The translations under genes were made by a program, and so were the position numbers. From Bacteroidetes bacterium RIFCSPLOWO2_12_FULL_35_15 (lineage in GTDB: Bacteria > Bacteroidota > Bacteroidia > 2-12-FULL-35-15): a DNA stretch of 64,000 bases. The stretch covers positions 1-64,000 of the forward strand of contig MEPB01000077.1 of the NCBI GenBank assembly GCA_001769385.1, written 5' to 3'. Each line of letters begins with the position of its first letter. Positions within the stretch are counted from its first letter, which is position 1. The notes under the pieces were generated by a model. It saw only the letters and a program-made list of their open reading frames with translations. It made no database searches and was not told the DNA's origin. Below, piece after piece: positions 8,609-17,679 of this stretch.

Positions 8609-10141
8609 CTATAAAATTCCTTTTGGAATGATCTTCATAGGTGCTAGTTTTAAATTTTTCTTTAAACCGGCTTCTGAATCAGGATTAAATTTGAATGTTG
8701 TTTCCCAACAATTTTCAGGTTTTAATTCTTCTTCCATTCCTTTTAAAACTTCCTTGCTTATTTTTTCAGAATAAATGATACTTACACATTCTGTATTCAA
8801 ATTTGCACTGCGAGGGTCCAGATTAAATGTTCCGATCACTGTAATTTCTTCATCTATCACCATCGATTTTGCATGTAATCCAAAAACAGGTGTGTAATTT
8901 ACTTTTTTCTGCAAGGCTCCTGTCATAATTTTATACCGAACCTCAGCATCAGGCTTATATTCAAAGATCCTCACCCCTGTCATCAAAAGTAATTCCCGAT
9001 CTCGCTGATAACCACTAAAAGCTTCTAAATTATCTGTTGAAGCAAGACTATTTGTCATTATTTTAACATCCACACCACGGGCAACAGCCTCCTGAAAAAG
9101 TTTCTTTCCCAGTTCAGTAGTAATTAAATATGGCGATTGAATCATGATCGATCTTTTTGCCTTCTTCACTAAATTTATTAATGCGGTTGTAGAAATGCCT
9201 CCTCCCTCCAAGCCCTGTTTTCCATCATTTTTTCCAGGCATATCGCTTACAAATTGAATACTATCAACCCACTGCAATCTTCCTGATCTTTGTATCTCCT
9301 CAAATGCTATCGGTACATTTTTTATTTTTTCACGAACTTGTGGCCAAAAATTATTCGAATCACAAGCATATTGATGAAGCGATTCAAACCTGTTCGGATC
9401 ATTAAAATTAAATTTAGAGGTATCAACCAATTCTGTTACCGGTAGGCTTATAGGACTATCCCAAAACTCTTCAAACGATTGTTGCACATCTTTTGTTACT
9501 CCACCAATCAGCAAAACATCTCTATCACGAAAATTATACTCATGGTCATAATCAAAATATTCATCAGCTATATTGCGGCCTCCGGTGATAACAATTTTGC
9601 CATCCACGGTAAATGTTTTATTATGCATCCGTTGATTTATTCCAATAAAATTATTTTTAAGACTATTTATTTTATCGAAAATATTTTTTCCAACATTAGT
9701 AGAAGGATTATAAATTTTTATAGAAATGTTTTTATGAGAATCCATGGTCAGTAATTTATTTTCATCCGCCTCCACCATAACATCATCAACCAAAATTCGA
9801 ACTTTCACACCTCTGTCGGCAGCACGTACCAAGTAATCAGCAGCAATCAATCCTACATTATCAGCAGAAAAAATAAAATATTGAATATCGATCGTTTTCT
9901 CAGCATTTTCGCATAACCATGCTCTGGCAACCATTGACCCATCGCCATCCTCTAAAGTATATACTCCTGTTTTATGTTGCATAATTTCTGCAAGAGAATC
10001 AAGTTTTTTTGATAATCCCATAGCTGTATCACAATGAATGGAAGAACAAAAATCAGGAACACTATTTAATTCCTTTTTTTTCTCTGTAGAACAGGAAAAG
10101 AGCAACACCACTTGAAAGAATAATAAGAAAATCTTTTTCAT
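8609..10141 (-). CDS. Phospholipase D/cardiolipin synthase-family lipoprotein
   Basis: 510 residues. A lipoprotein signal (LLFSCS, Cys17) suggests membrane anchoring. Two complete HKD motifs are present: HNKTFTVDGKIVITGGRN from residue 173 and HAKSMVIDEEITVIGTFN from residue 423, the pair that forms one active site in the PLD superfamily. The length and DIQYFIFSADNVG motif are close to cardiolipin synthase C/YmdC-type proteins, so phosphatidyl transfer or phosphodiester hydrolysis in the periplasm is likely. It is convergent with the DUF4139 pair, with a 20-base gap. Confidence 0.85.
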   Translation of the reverse strand: MKKIFLLFFQVVLLFSCSTEKKKELNSVPDFCSSIHCDTAMGLSKKLDSLAEIMQHKTGVYTLEDGDGSMVARAWLCENAEKTIDIQYFIFSADNVGLIAADYLVRAADRGVKVRILVDDVMVEADENKLLTMDSHKNISIKIYNPSTNVGKNIFDKINSLKNNFIGINQRMHNKTFTVDGKIVITGGRNIADEYFDYDHEYNFRDRDVLLIGGVTKDVQQSFEEFWDSPISLPVTELVDTSKFNFNDPNRFESLHQYACDSNNFWPQVREKIKNVPIAFEEIQRSGRLQWVDSIQFVSDMPGKNDGKQGLEGGGISTTALINLVKKAKRSIMIQSPYLITTELGKKLFQEAVARGVDVKIMTNSLASTDNLEAFSGYQRDRELLLMTGVRIFEYKPDAEVRYKIMTGALQKKVNYTPVFGLHAKSMVIDEEITVIGTFNLDPRSANLNTECVSIIYSEKISKEVLKGMEEELKPENCWETTFKFNPDSEAGLKKNLKLAPMKIIPKGIL

Positions 10142-10206
10142 TAAATTTTATTTATAAGCAAGACCTCGTTCAAATTTTAGCAGAACATTCTATTTTATGC
10201 ACTTTG

Positions 10207-10311
10207 TCATTTCGAACATTCTGTGTTGAAGCAGACGTATCGTGAAATCTTTTTACTTAATTAAAAGTATGCTTATAAAAAAAAGATTCCTTCGCTAAGG
10301 TCAGGAATGAC
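10207..10311. repeat. REP-like imperfect inverted repeat
   Basis: Begins GTCATTTCGA and ends GGAATGAC. It contains CATTCTGTGTTGAAGCAGAC, a block that recurs near 15084 and 36613. It lies between divergent genes. Confidence 0.65.
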
Positions 10312-10385
10312 ATCCTTCATACCGTTAAATTATTTTAAGAATTTTTAACAGATTCTAAAAATAAGAAATTCCTTTGGCTAATCAC

Positions 10386-10404
10386 TTTTTGATATTTATC
10401 AAAA
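10386..10404. promoter_or_regulatory. Crp/Fnr-type palindrome upstream of the ceramidase-like gene
   Basis: TTTTTGATATTTATCAAAA contains TTGAT-N4-ATCAA, the classical FNR-like box, 44 bases before ATG 10449. A copy identical at 17 of 19 positions lies before yiaA, beside a Crp/Fnr regulator gene. Direct binding is inferred. Confidence 0.6.
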
Positions 10405-10448
10405 GTATTTCTCTAATAACATTCGACTTTTGAAAAAAAATTCAACCC

Positions 10449-11219
10449 ATGAAAAAGTTAATAAATGTACAGGAAAAAGTTAAGATGCTTTTATTTTTAG
10501 TATTAATAGGTTGCTTCAGCATGACCTTTTTAAAACCAATTGCACAAAACATAAGCTACCATTTATTTGCTGATACCAGAAATCTTTTTTCTGTCCCGCA
10601 TTTCTGGAACGTTTTATCGAACTTACCTTTTTTAGTTATTGGATCTTGCGGGATGTTTTATAGTTTGTATAAAATGAAGGCTTTGATCAGATTAAATCTC
10701 CAAGTCAATTATTTCATTTTCTTTACAGGAATATTTTTAACAGGGATTGGTTCCGCTTACTATCATATAGCTCCTGATAATTCAACATTAGTATGGGACA
10801 GATTGCCAATGACAATTTCGTTCATGTCCTTTTTCTCTATCATTATTGGAGAGTTTGTTAGCCAAAAGAATCCACGTCTGATTTTATTCTCACTTTTAAC
10901 CATAGGCATCATCTCTGTAGTTTATTGGTATATCACTGAACAAAAAGGGTGTGGTGATTTACGGTTATATATTGCTGTTCAATTTTTACCACTACTCCTT
11001 ATTCCAATTATCTTATTATTGTTTAAACAAAAAGATCAGAATACAACATATATATGGTTTGTATTGCTGACATATATCTCAGCAAAAGTTTCTGAAACAT
11101 ATGATCATGAAATTTATCATGCTTTAAAATTTATCAGCGGACATTCTATCAAACATTTTTTTGCTGCTTTTGCGCCTTTGATATTTCTATATAGTATTTC
11201 TAAATTCAAAAATAATTAG
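10449..11219 (+). CDS. Ceramidase-like (CREST superfamily) seven-helix membrane hydrolase
   Basis: 256 residues, about seven membrane helices. The CREST-superfamily residues of alkaline ceramidases and PAQR receptors are in place: Ser102 and His106 in GSAYYHIAPDN, Asp117 in WDRLPMT, and His232/His236 in HSIKHFFAA. These form the metal site and polar active centre in that superfamily. The likely role is hydrolysis of a lipid amide in the inner membrane; Bacteroidota make sphingolipids, so a bacterial ceramide is a reasonable but unproven substrate. A Crp/Fnr-type palindrome lies upstream. The TAG stop overlaps the end of a miniature repeat starting at 11219. Confidence 0.75.
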   Translation: MKKLINVQEKVKMLLFLVLIGCFSMTFLKPIAQNISYHLFADTRNLFSVPHFWNVLSNLPFLVIGSCGMFYSLYKMKALIRLNLQVNYFIFFTGIFLTGIGSAYYHIAPDNSTLVWDRLPMTISFMSFFSIIIGEFVSQKNPRLILFSLLTIGIISVVYWYITEQKGCGDLRLYIAVQFLPLLLIPIILLLFKQKDQNTTYIWFVLLTYISAKVSETYDHEIYHALKFISGHSIKHFFAAFAPLIFLYSISKFKNN

Positions 11220-11240
11220 AGCCTGTTTAAATTTTTTTAG
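11219..11240. repeat. Left end of GAGCCTG miniature element (solo or truncated)
   Basis: GAGCCTGTTTAAATTTTTTTAG matches the left ends at 30426 and 55126 and is likewise preceded by TTA. No matching right end was found before 11481. The first base of the element forms the last base of the TAG stop of the upstream gene. Confidence 0.6.
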
Positions 11241-11426
11241 AAATATTTACTGATTGTTTCAAGTAAGTCAATATTGAGCCAAGTATCGAAAAATCTTTTA
11301 CTCGTTTGTAAGTACATTATTTAATATAAAGATTCCTCCGCGGAGTTTATACTGAGCAAAGTTGAAGTAGTCAGGAATGGCTTTCTTAATACTCTCAAAT
11401 TTCTTAATAAATTTACACCGCAAAAT

Positions 11427-11463
11427 AATCCCGGATAAAACAATAATTGTTTTATCCGGGATT
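11427..11463. terminator. Bidirectional hairpin terminator between convergent genes
   Basis: AATCCCGGATAAAAC and its exact inverse GTTTTATCCGGGATT are separated by seven bases. The plus side is followed by TTTT, the minus side by a weaker T-rich run. It serves the ceramidase-like gene and yiaA. Confidence 0.8.
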
Positions 11464-11481
11464 TTCAAACAATCCATTTAA

Positions 11482-11910
11482 CTAACTTGACTGTTCATTA
11501 TTTTCTATTTTTTTCTCGTCAATAACTGAACTTGAATGGCAATCACGAATATTTTTTTGAACTGCAATTGCTCCAAATAATGCAAGGGTGAACGACATGG
11601 CATAAAAACCCTTTTCACTCAATAATAATGACGCGTTCCATAATCCAATAACGAGTAATAAAATGGAAAGCAATGTGGAGAACCAGCTGATCCCATAATA
11701 AATAGAAGTAACAGGAATTCCCTCCAGCTGATCCCGCACAGCTTTTTGTAATGATACTGCTGAAAACAAGCCATACATTAAAACGGTAAAATAATACCCT
11801 TTTTCATTTAATTGCATTTCTGCATTCCACAATCCAATATTGTAAGAAATTGCTCCGGTGAATAATGCTACCCAGGAGGCAGCAATAAACGCATTTGATG
11901 GTCTTATCAT
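11482..11910 (-). CDS. yiaA: YiaA/YiaB-family inner membrane protein
   Basis: 142 residues with four helices arranged as two repeats: [26 protein letters not shown] and [26 protein letters not shown] share the GLWNA...EKG(Y/F) signature of YiaA/YiaB proteins (written here in two parts). The C-terminus is a soluble, charged tail. Function is unknown; members are linked to envelope stress in other bacteria. A Crp/Fnr-type palindrome sits 50 bases upstream, and the gene lies directly downstream of the Crp/Fnr gene in the same orientation. Confidence 0.8.
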   Translation of the reverse strand: MIRPSNAFIAASWVALFTGAISYNIGLWNAEMQLNEKGYYFTVLMYGLFSAVSLQKAVRDQLEGIPVTSIYYGISWFSTLLSILLLVIGLWNASLLLSEKGFYAMSFTLALFGAIAVQKNIRDCHSSSVIDEKKIENNEQSS

Positions 11911-11960
11911 AATTTTGGTTTTAGATTACGACACAAAATTATTAAGGATCTGTCAGTAAA

Positions 11961-11979
11961 TTTTTGACAATTATCAAAA
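11961..11979. promoter_or_regulatory. Crp/Fnr-type palindrome upstream of yiaA
   Basis: TTTTTGACAATTATCAAAA carries TTGA-N6-TCAA. It lies between the regulator gene's 3' end and the yiaA start, 50 bases before the ATG. It matches the box at 10386-10404 at 17 of 19 positions. Confidence 0.6.
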
Positions 11980-12000
11980 AAGAAATTGTTTCCGGAAAAA

Positions 12001-12561
12001 TTATATTTCAGCTCTTATCCTGCTTAATGTTTCCTGAGTGATTCCTAAGTAAGAGGCAATTTGGCCTAAGGAAGTTCTTTGTAATAAGGAAGATTTTGAT
12101 AAAACAAAATTCTGATACCGTTCTTTAGCTGTCTTAAATTGAATACTCAATAAACGTTCTTCCAGTTTTATATAATAGGTTTCAGTAATTATTCTTCCTA
12201 ATCGTTCCGTTTCCGGAAATTTTATGTATAAATTTTGCAAGCTGGAGTATGGTAATTGGGTGAGAATACAATCCTCCAGCGACTGAATAGTTTCAAATGA
12301 AGGTTTAATTGCAACAAATGAATAAAAACAAGTACCAAATTCGCCCTCTTGAGCAAACCAATTTGTTATTTCTTTTCCTTCTTCTAAATAATAACCACGC
12401 AACAAACCTTTTTCAACGAAATAAATATCATTACATCGATGTCCAATATTGATAATAGATTGATTTTTTGAAACTGTGATCTGTTTTGTAACTGAATTTA
12501 ATTCTGTTTGCAGAGAATCAGAGACAGAAATAATGGAGGATAAATGTGACAGAAAAGACAT
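12001..12561 (-). CDS. Crp/Fnr-family transcription regulator
   Basis: 186 residues. A cyclic-nucleotide-binding-type beta-barrel (IINIGHRCNDIYFVEKGLLRGYY) is followed by a dimer helix and a C-terminal helix-turn-helix (LGQIASYLGITQETLSRIRAEI, which ends the protein). There is no N-terminal Cys cluster, so it is not an Fe-S FNR. The barrel is of the short Bacteroidota type, where the effector is generally unknown. The HTH stops directly after the recognition helix, as is common in this group. Gene order and the two TTGA-N6-TCAA boxes nearby suggest that it controls yiaA and the ceramidase-like gene. Confidence 0.85.
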   Translation of the reverse strand: MSFLSHLSSIISVSDSLQTELNSVTKQITVSKNQSIINIGHRCNDIYFVEKGLLRGYYLEEGKEITNWFAQEGEFGTCFYSFVAIKPSFETIQSLEDCILTQLPYSSLQNLYIKFPETERLGRIITETYYIKLEERLLSIQFKTAKERYQNFVLSKSSLLQRTSLGQIASYLGITQETLSRIRAEI

Positions 12562-12814
12562 ACGCTTAATAATTTTTTTTGGAAGATAAATAAATTTTTG
12601 AGGCTAACAAAATGTCAAGCTATAGAAACGCACCAACAAGATGATTGAGCCTCGGTGATGTTTTTACTAATTTGAAAAAAGCTCTTAATTTTTAAACTTC
12701 TTATTTTCTTCGCTTATTGTAATATAAATAAAAACCTTCTTGATCATTTATATCCCGACCTTGAAAAAATCAATAAAAAAATTATACGAAATATTTCCTA
12801 ATCGCAAATTGCAA

Positions 12815-14962
12815 TTACATTTTAATTCCAATTATTAACATATCATCCACTTGCTCGAGGTTTCCTTTCCAGTCAGTAAAATTAGTTTCCAGTTTTTTCT
12901 GCTGTTCATTCATTTTATCATTTGAAACAGAAAGCAATAATTCATTTAGTGCTTTGTATTTAAATTTCTTTCCTTTTGGTCCTCCAAATTGATCCGCATA
13001 ACCGTCAGTATATAAATATAAAACATCATTTTTTTGTATATCAATTGTTTGCAGTGTAAAGCTTTCTGTTTTTTCTCCTTTGCCAACAGGCATTTTATCT
13101 TTCGGCAGTTCAATTATTTTATTTCCCCTGATCAAAATAGGTTCATTATTAGCTGCGGCATAAGTACACTGCATCCCAATGCCTTCTGCATTTGAAAGAG
13201 ATGCATTCTCAATCAAAGGCAGCTTTTCGATACAAAGTAGTATAGCATCCATACCGTCTTTTTGTCCTTCATTTCCTATGCTATCTATTAAACGTTTCCG
13301 TACGTAATTTAAGATATTATTTGGTTCAGTGATATTATTTTCTTTGATCGCTTCGCTCAAAAATCCAATATTGAGTAAACTCATAAATGCTCCCGGAACA
13401 CCGTGTCCGGTGCTATCACAAACCGCCAGGTAAAATCTGTTATTATGCTCAGTGGCCCAATAAAAATCACCACTTACAATATCTTTGGGCTTAAACAAAA
13501 CAAAATATTCGGAAATATTATTTCTTAGTAAATCGTCATGTGCCAATAATGCGTATTGAATTCTCTTTGCATAATTGATACTATCTGTGATCTCTTTTTT
13601 TTGTTCTTCTAACATATGATTTTTGAACTCTATAGAATTTTTCTGAAGAGCAAGTAACATACTAAAGGCTTTAATTTTACGATAAGCGAAGAATGCCCCA
13701 ATAATTATGATAACGAATAATGCAATTATTCCAACTAAATAATTCCGGGTCGTTTTATGTTTATCAATTTCTTTATTTTTTAATTCGTTATCCAATTGAA
13801 GCAATTCGTTATCTTTTTCTTTTTTCTCTGTATCATACTTAGTTTGGAGTTCCGAAATTTGATTCGTGATATCGGTATTATACAAACTATCTTTAAATTG
13901 ATTGTAATCTTTTAAATATAAATAGGCATTTTCATAATCCTTTTTTTTATAAAAAAATGCGGAAAGTAATTCTGAGATTTCCATCTTATCCATTTTGATA
14001 TTGAATTTCTTTTCTAACTCAATCACTTTTTCCACATACTTAAATGCTTCATCCGGTTTATTACTTCCCATCATAGCAACCGCCATATTGCCATAAACAC
14101 TCAACTCTAATCGTTGATCATTGATTTTTTTGTTAGCCAAAAGAGCCTTATCGAAATACTCGATTGCTTTCGTATATTGTTTTTTTTCATTATACAAAAT
14201 ACCTATACTGTTTAACGAATAAGCCATTGAATAGATATCATTAATAGATTCTGCAAGCTGTAAAGATTTAGTTGAAAATATCAATGCACTATCCGGGATC
14301 TTTAAATATTGGTATGCAGTGGCCATTCCGTCATAAGTGTATATAAGTGATTGCACATCATTGCATTCCTTATTCACTTTCTCAGCCTTTTTAAAATAAT
14401 AGAACGACTTACGATATAATTTTAGTCCGGTATAAATAAAGCCGATATTATTTATCCCAATATAGGTGCCTTCTTTTATCCCCAGTTCAGCTTCTTTCTT
14501 CAGACCTTTTTCAAGAAATTCCAAACCTTTTTTATAATCTCCACGTGCATAATCAATACTGCCAATATTATTAAGTGCTTTTAAGACTCCAATATTATCT
14601 TTAACATTTTCCCTGATCGCCAGGCTCTTTTCGAAATAATATAAGGCAGAGTCATATTCAGAATTGGCATAAAAGACACAGCCGTATGTATTATACAAAG
14701 CTCCAATCCCCTCCTGATAATTTAATTGCCTTGCTTCCGTCAACGTTTTATGATATAGTTGTAAGGATTTATCCTTGTCACCCGCATTATAGTATGACCT
14801 GATCAATTCGGCCTTAGCTGTAATAATAGCTTTATTGTCATTGGAAGTGGTTACAACTCTCTCTAAGGAGTCAACTAAAGGATCAGCATCTTGAGAAAAA
14901 CAGATCGATTGGATAATTATAAAAGCAGGAATAAGAAGATTGGAAATGCGGCTTTTTTTCAT
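12815..14962 (-). CDS. TPR-repeat PP2C (SpoIIE-type) serine phosphatase
   Basis: 715 residues with a signal peptide (ending ICFSQD). About six to seven TPRs (residues about 60-340) are followed by a coiled coil, a membrane helix (YLVGIIALFVIIIIGAFFAY, about 405), a second coiled coil and a SpoIIE/PP2C domain from about residue 480 (KPKDIVSGDFYWATE, DSTGHGVPGAF, TDGYADQFGG). The probable topology is periplasmic TPRs sensing a ligand and a cytoplasmic phosphatase. It is a paralogue of the gene at 1-2303 but without the repeat-derived insertions. No anti-sigma factor or STAS gene is adjacent. A 250-base stretch downstream (12562-12814) shows no gene. Confidence 0.88.
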   Translation of the reverse strand: MKKSRISNLLIPAFIIIQSICFSQDADPLVDSLERVVTTSNDNKAIITAKAELIRSYYNAGDKDKSLQLYHKTLTEARQLNYQEGIGALYNTYGCVFYANSEYDSALYYFEKSLAIRENVKDNIGVLKALNNIGSIDYARGDYKKGLEFLEKGLKKEAELGIKEGTYIGINNIGFIYTGLKLYRKSFYYFKKAEKVNKECNDVQSLIYTYDGMATAYQYLKIPDSALIFSTKSLQLAESINDIYSMAYSLNSIGILYNEKKQYTKAIEYFDKALLANKKINDQRLELSVYGNMAVAMMGSNKPDEAFKYVEKVIELEKKFNIKMDKMEISELLSAFFYKKKDYENAYLYLKDYNQFKDSLYNTDITNQISELQTKYDTEKKEKDNELLQLDNELKNKEIDKHKTTRNYLVGIIALFVIIIIGAFFAYRKIKAFSMLLALQKNSIEFKNHMLEEQKKEITDSINYAKRIQYALLAHDDLLRNNISEYFVLFKPKDIVSGDFYWATEHNNRFYLAVCDSTGHGVPGAFMSLLNIGFLSEAIKENNITEPNNILNYVRKRLIDSIGNEGQKDGMDAILLCIEKLPLIENASLSNAEGIGMQCTYAAANNEPILIRGNKIIELPKDKMPVGKGEKTESFTLQTIDIQKNDVLYLYTDGYADQFGGPKGKKFKYKALNELLLSVSNDKMNEQQKKLETNFTDWKGNLEQVDDMLIIGIKM

Positions 14963-15040
14963 AAATCTAATTTACTATTTAATTCTATTTGAATAATACC
15001 AATTCTAAATATATTATTGTCCTAAAATAGCCCTGCACAA

Positions 15041-15113
15041 TTCTCGACTCCGCTCGAAATGACACCAGCGATGCTATTTCAAGCATTCTGCGTTGAAGCA
15101 GACATATCGAGAA
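15041..15113. repeat. REP-like repeat (TTCTCGACTCCGCTCGAAATGAC family)
   Basis: Opens TTCTCGACTCCGCTCGAAAT and ends ATATCGAGAA, with the shared CATTCTGCGTTGAAGCAGAC block at 15084. It lies upstream of the phosphatase gene, in the gap to dnaN. Confidence 0.65.
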
Positions 15114-15183
15114 ACGATCGAAGGAATTTAAATTGGACTATTTTATAATGGTAAATGGTATTATTATTATTTTGTTACCTATT

Positions 15184-15214
15184 AAAAAAAATGCCGCTCT
15201 AAAAGAACGGCATT
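15184..15214 (-). terminator. Rho-independent terminator of dnaN
   Basis: On the minus strand, AATGCCG and CGGCATT pair around a loop and are followed by eight T residues. It sits 21 bases past the dnaN stop. Confidence 0.85.
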
Positions 15215-15234
15215 CCAATTAAAGTTTAAAACTG

Positions 15235-16356
15235 TTAGCTATTTAACATCACCGGCATTACCAACATTAAAATATCTTCTGCAACGTTTTCTTTTTCGGT
15301 AGGTAATAAAATTCCTGCACGGTTTGGTGCACTCATTTCGAGGTTAACATTTTCGCAATTCAAATTGCTTAACATTTCCGCCAAAAATTTAGAGTTGAAA
15401 CCAATTTCCATATCCTCACCACCATACTGGCAAGTCAAACGCTCACTAGCTTCGTTAGCAAAATCAAGATCTTCGGCAGAAATACTTAATTCACTTCCTG
15501 CAATTTTCAAACGAACCTGATGTGTTGTTTTATTTGAAAATATAGAAACACGTCTGATAGAACTTAAAAAAGCTACACGGTCAACAGTAAGTTTATTTGG
15601 ATTTTCTTTTGGAATAACTGCTTCATAATTAGGATATTTTCCATCAATTAACCGGCAGATCAAATTGGTATTTTCAAAAGAGAAAAATGCATTGGTATTA
15701 TTGTATTCGATCTTCACATTCCCACTTACTCCCGGTAAAATATTTTTCAATAAGTTCAAAGGTTTTTTGGGAATGATAAAGGCCGCTGCTGATGCAGCTT
15801 TTGCATCTGTTCTGCGGTAACGTACCAATTTATGTGCATCCGTGGCAACAAATGTGATGCTATCTGTTGCCAACTGACAAAACACACCTGACATTACCGG
15901 ACGAAGTTCATCGTTACCTGTTGCAAAAATGGTTTTGTTTATTGCGGAAGAAATTACGCTTGCATCGATATCCAATGAAGCTGTGGATTCCAAACTTGGC
16001 AATGTTGGAAACTCCTCACCATTATGTCCTGTAAGTTTATATTTACCATAATCTGAAATAATTTCAATTCCAAACTTTTTTGAGTCGATACTAAATGTCA
16101 AAGGCTGATCAGCAAATGTTTTCAATGTATCTAACAATAGTTTAGCAGGCACAGCAATACTTCCGGTATCTTTCGATTCAATCGCCAAAAGAGTGGTCAT
16201 TGTTGTTTCAAGATCGGAAGCAGAGATCTTCAGTTGGTTTTTATCTATTTCGAATAAAAAATTATCCAAAATAGGTAGTGCATTGTTAGAATTAAGCACA
16301 CCGCTAACAGCTTGTAATTGTTTTAATAATGAGGTACTGGAAACAATAAATTTCAT
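15235..16356 (-). CDS. dnaN: DNA polymerase III subunit beta (sliding clamp)
   Basis: 373 residues, the normal length for three clamp domains. Recognised from the start MKFIVSSTSLLKQLQAVSGV, then ILDNFLFEI, FATGNDELRPVMSGVFCQL, FVATDAHKLVRYRR, GKYPNYEAVIPKENPNKL, and the C-terminal MLVMPVMLNS, the usual tail that binds clamp partners. The clamp holds the replicative polymerase on DNA. In this window it is followed by a terminator and preceded by a TATATTTG box, so it forms its own unit although gldG and gldF lie upstream in the same direction, a gene order common in Bacteroidota. Confidence 0.98.
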   Translation of the reverse strand: MKFIVSSTSLLKQLQAVSGVLNSNNALPILDNFLFEIDKNQLKISASDLETTMTTLLAIESKDTGSIAVPAKLLLDTLKTFADQPLTFSIDSKKFGIEIISDYGKYKLTGHNGEEFPTLPSLESTASLDIDASVISSAINKTIFATGNDELRPVMSGVFCQLATDSITFVATDAHKLVRYRRTDAKAASAAAFIIPKKPLNLLKNILPGVSGNVKIEYNNTNAFFSFENTNLICRLIDGKYPNYEAVIPKENPNKLTVDRVAFLSSIRRVSIFSNKTTHQVRLKIAGSELSISAEDLDFANEASERLTCQYGGEDMEIGFNSKFLAEMLSNLNCENVNLEMSAPNRAGILLPTEKENVAEDILMLVMPVMLNS

Positions 16357-16401
16357 AGTATAATGTATTTAAATTTTTTTGTCTTTTTAAATTTTAGTAA
16401 G

Positions 16402-16409
16402 CAAATATA
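16402..16409 (-). promoter_or_regulatory. Bacteroidota -7 box (TATATTTG) of dnaN
   Basis: The minus strand reads TATATTTG 45 bases before the dnaN start, in an AT-rich leader. A TTT rather than TTG stands at the expected -33 distance, so the match is partial. Confidence 0.5.
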
Positions 16410-16511
16410 AGGTATTTACATAAAAATAAATTTATTGCAGCGTTTTTATTTCAAGAACTTTTAAACAAAAAAGATCTCCAATATAAATTTGCCTTGCAGG
16501 GACTAAATTTC

Positions 16512-17591
16512 TTATGTTTTTGGCTTATTTATGGGCTTTTCAGACTTAGGGAGCGCTTCGGTTGATTTCTTTTGAAAATAAGCTGCCGGAGGCATTAACT
16601 TCCCAAAAATATAATATTGGACTATAACGAAATCCTTTCCATTGTCAAGTAAAGCATCCATACGCTCCTGATCGAACTTAATAACTTCACCTTTCTCATT
16701 AAACTCTCCTTCTCTTTTGGGTTTACGCGCAAAAAATCTGACTTTATTCGCTTTCCCACTATTATCAGTAACAGTAAGAATATTAATAGGCTGCGACTTT
16801 ATTACAGAATCAATTTGAGTCTGATCAATATCTGCTTCGAAACTTTCGAAATTTATTTGTTGAAAATAGGATAAATATTGCTTTACCGACAAAGGATCAA
16901 TATTATTTACAATTTGATTACCCGCCAGCATTTTTACTTCATAATCATTATTCCCTTTAACAGACAGCTCATAACCTAACTCGGGATTAGCAGGCAACTC
17001 CATTTTTACCGATCTTATTTCACTCGGCACATACCGATATACAGTACGATCTCGCCATCCATTTTCATCCGTAAAGTAGCGTGTAGTTAAATACCCTTCG
17101 AAGCCGGGTATGTAGGTAATAAAAGGCTTTGCAGACGCCTGCATAGTTTCAAGATCGATCAGTATCATGTAGGTACCTGTTTGATCATGAGTTTCGGTTC
17201 CAACATAATAGGCTTTTGTAAGTTTATCATTTTGGTATATCTCGCATTTGATCGCCTTTGCAGCTAAACGCTTTATTACATTATCCACCGCATTTTTTCC
17301 GATCGGTTCTTTGATATCTATTTTTTTTATGGTGTACAAAAGGGTTTGCACCACATCCATACGGGCATTGTATTTCCCGTTAACGGTCCACAAACCTGCC
17401 GATTTACGTTCCAATGTTATGGTATGTCCATTTTTATCGGCTAAAAATATTTTGTTAATTGATGCGGTATCAGAAACAGCAAAATCCCGTAAGGTTTCTT
17501 TAATAGTACCCTTTTTATTATTGATAATAAACCAAAAAGAAAGTGACCCTAAAAGGATAACAAGTATGGCTGCTATGCTGTTTTTTTTCAT
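16512..17591 (-). CDS. DUF4340-like membrane-anchored protein of the gldFG cluster
   Basis: 359 residues. One N-terminal membrane anchor (AAILVILLGSLSFWFII) is followed by a large extracytoplasmic region with a repeated small beta-rich unit: ISKIFL-like segments such as INKIFLADKNGHTITLERK and WTVNGKYNARMDVVQTLLYTIKKI, typical of DUF4340. The C-terminus is Lys/Pro rich. It is in the same direction as gldG and gldF with an 88-base gap, so a role alongside the Gld ABC transporter is likely; the exact role is not known. Confidence 0.7.
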   Translation of the reverse strand: MKKNSIAAILVILLGSLSFWFIINNKKGTIKETLRDFAVSDTASINKIFLADKNGHTITLERKSAGLWTVNGKYNARMDVVQTLLYTIKKIDIKEPIGKNAVDNVIKRLAAKAIKCEIYQNDKLTKAYYVGTETHDQTGTYMILIDLETMQASAKPFITYIPGFEGYLTTRYFTDENGWRDRTVYRYVPSEIRSVKMELPANPELGYELSVKGNNDYEVKMLAGNQIVNNIDPLSVKQYLSYFQQINFESFEADIDQTQIDSVIKSQPINILTVTDNSGKANKVRFFARKPKREGEFNEKGEVIKFDQERMDALLDNGKDFVIVQYYIFGKLMPPAAYFQKKSTEALPKSEKPINKPKT

Positions 17592-17679
17592 TTTTTTAAT
17601 AATTACAGATTAAAAATTCACAGATTCAAAGTGCCTGCAATCTTCTGTTATATTTAAGTTTACAACTTTCCAAATTAAA

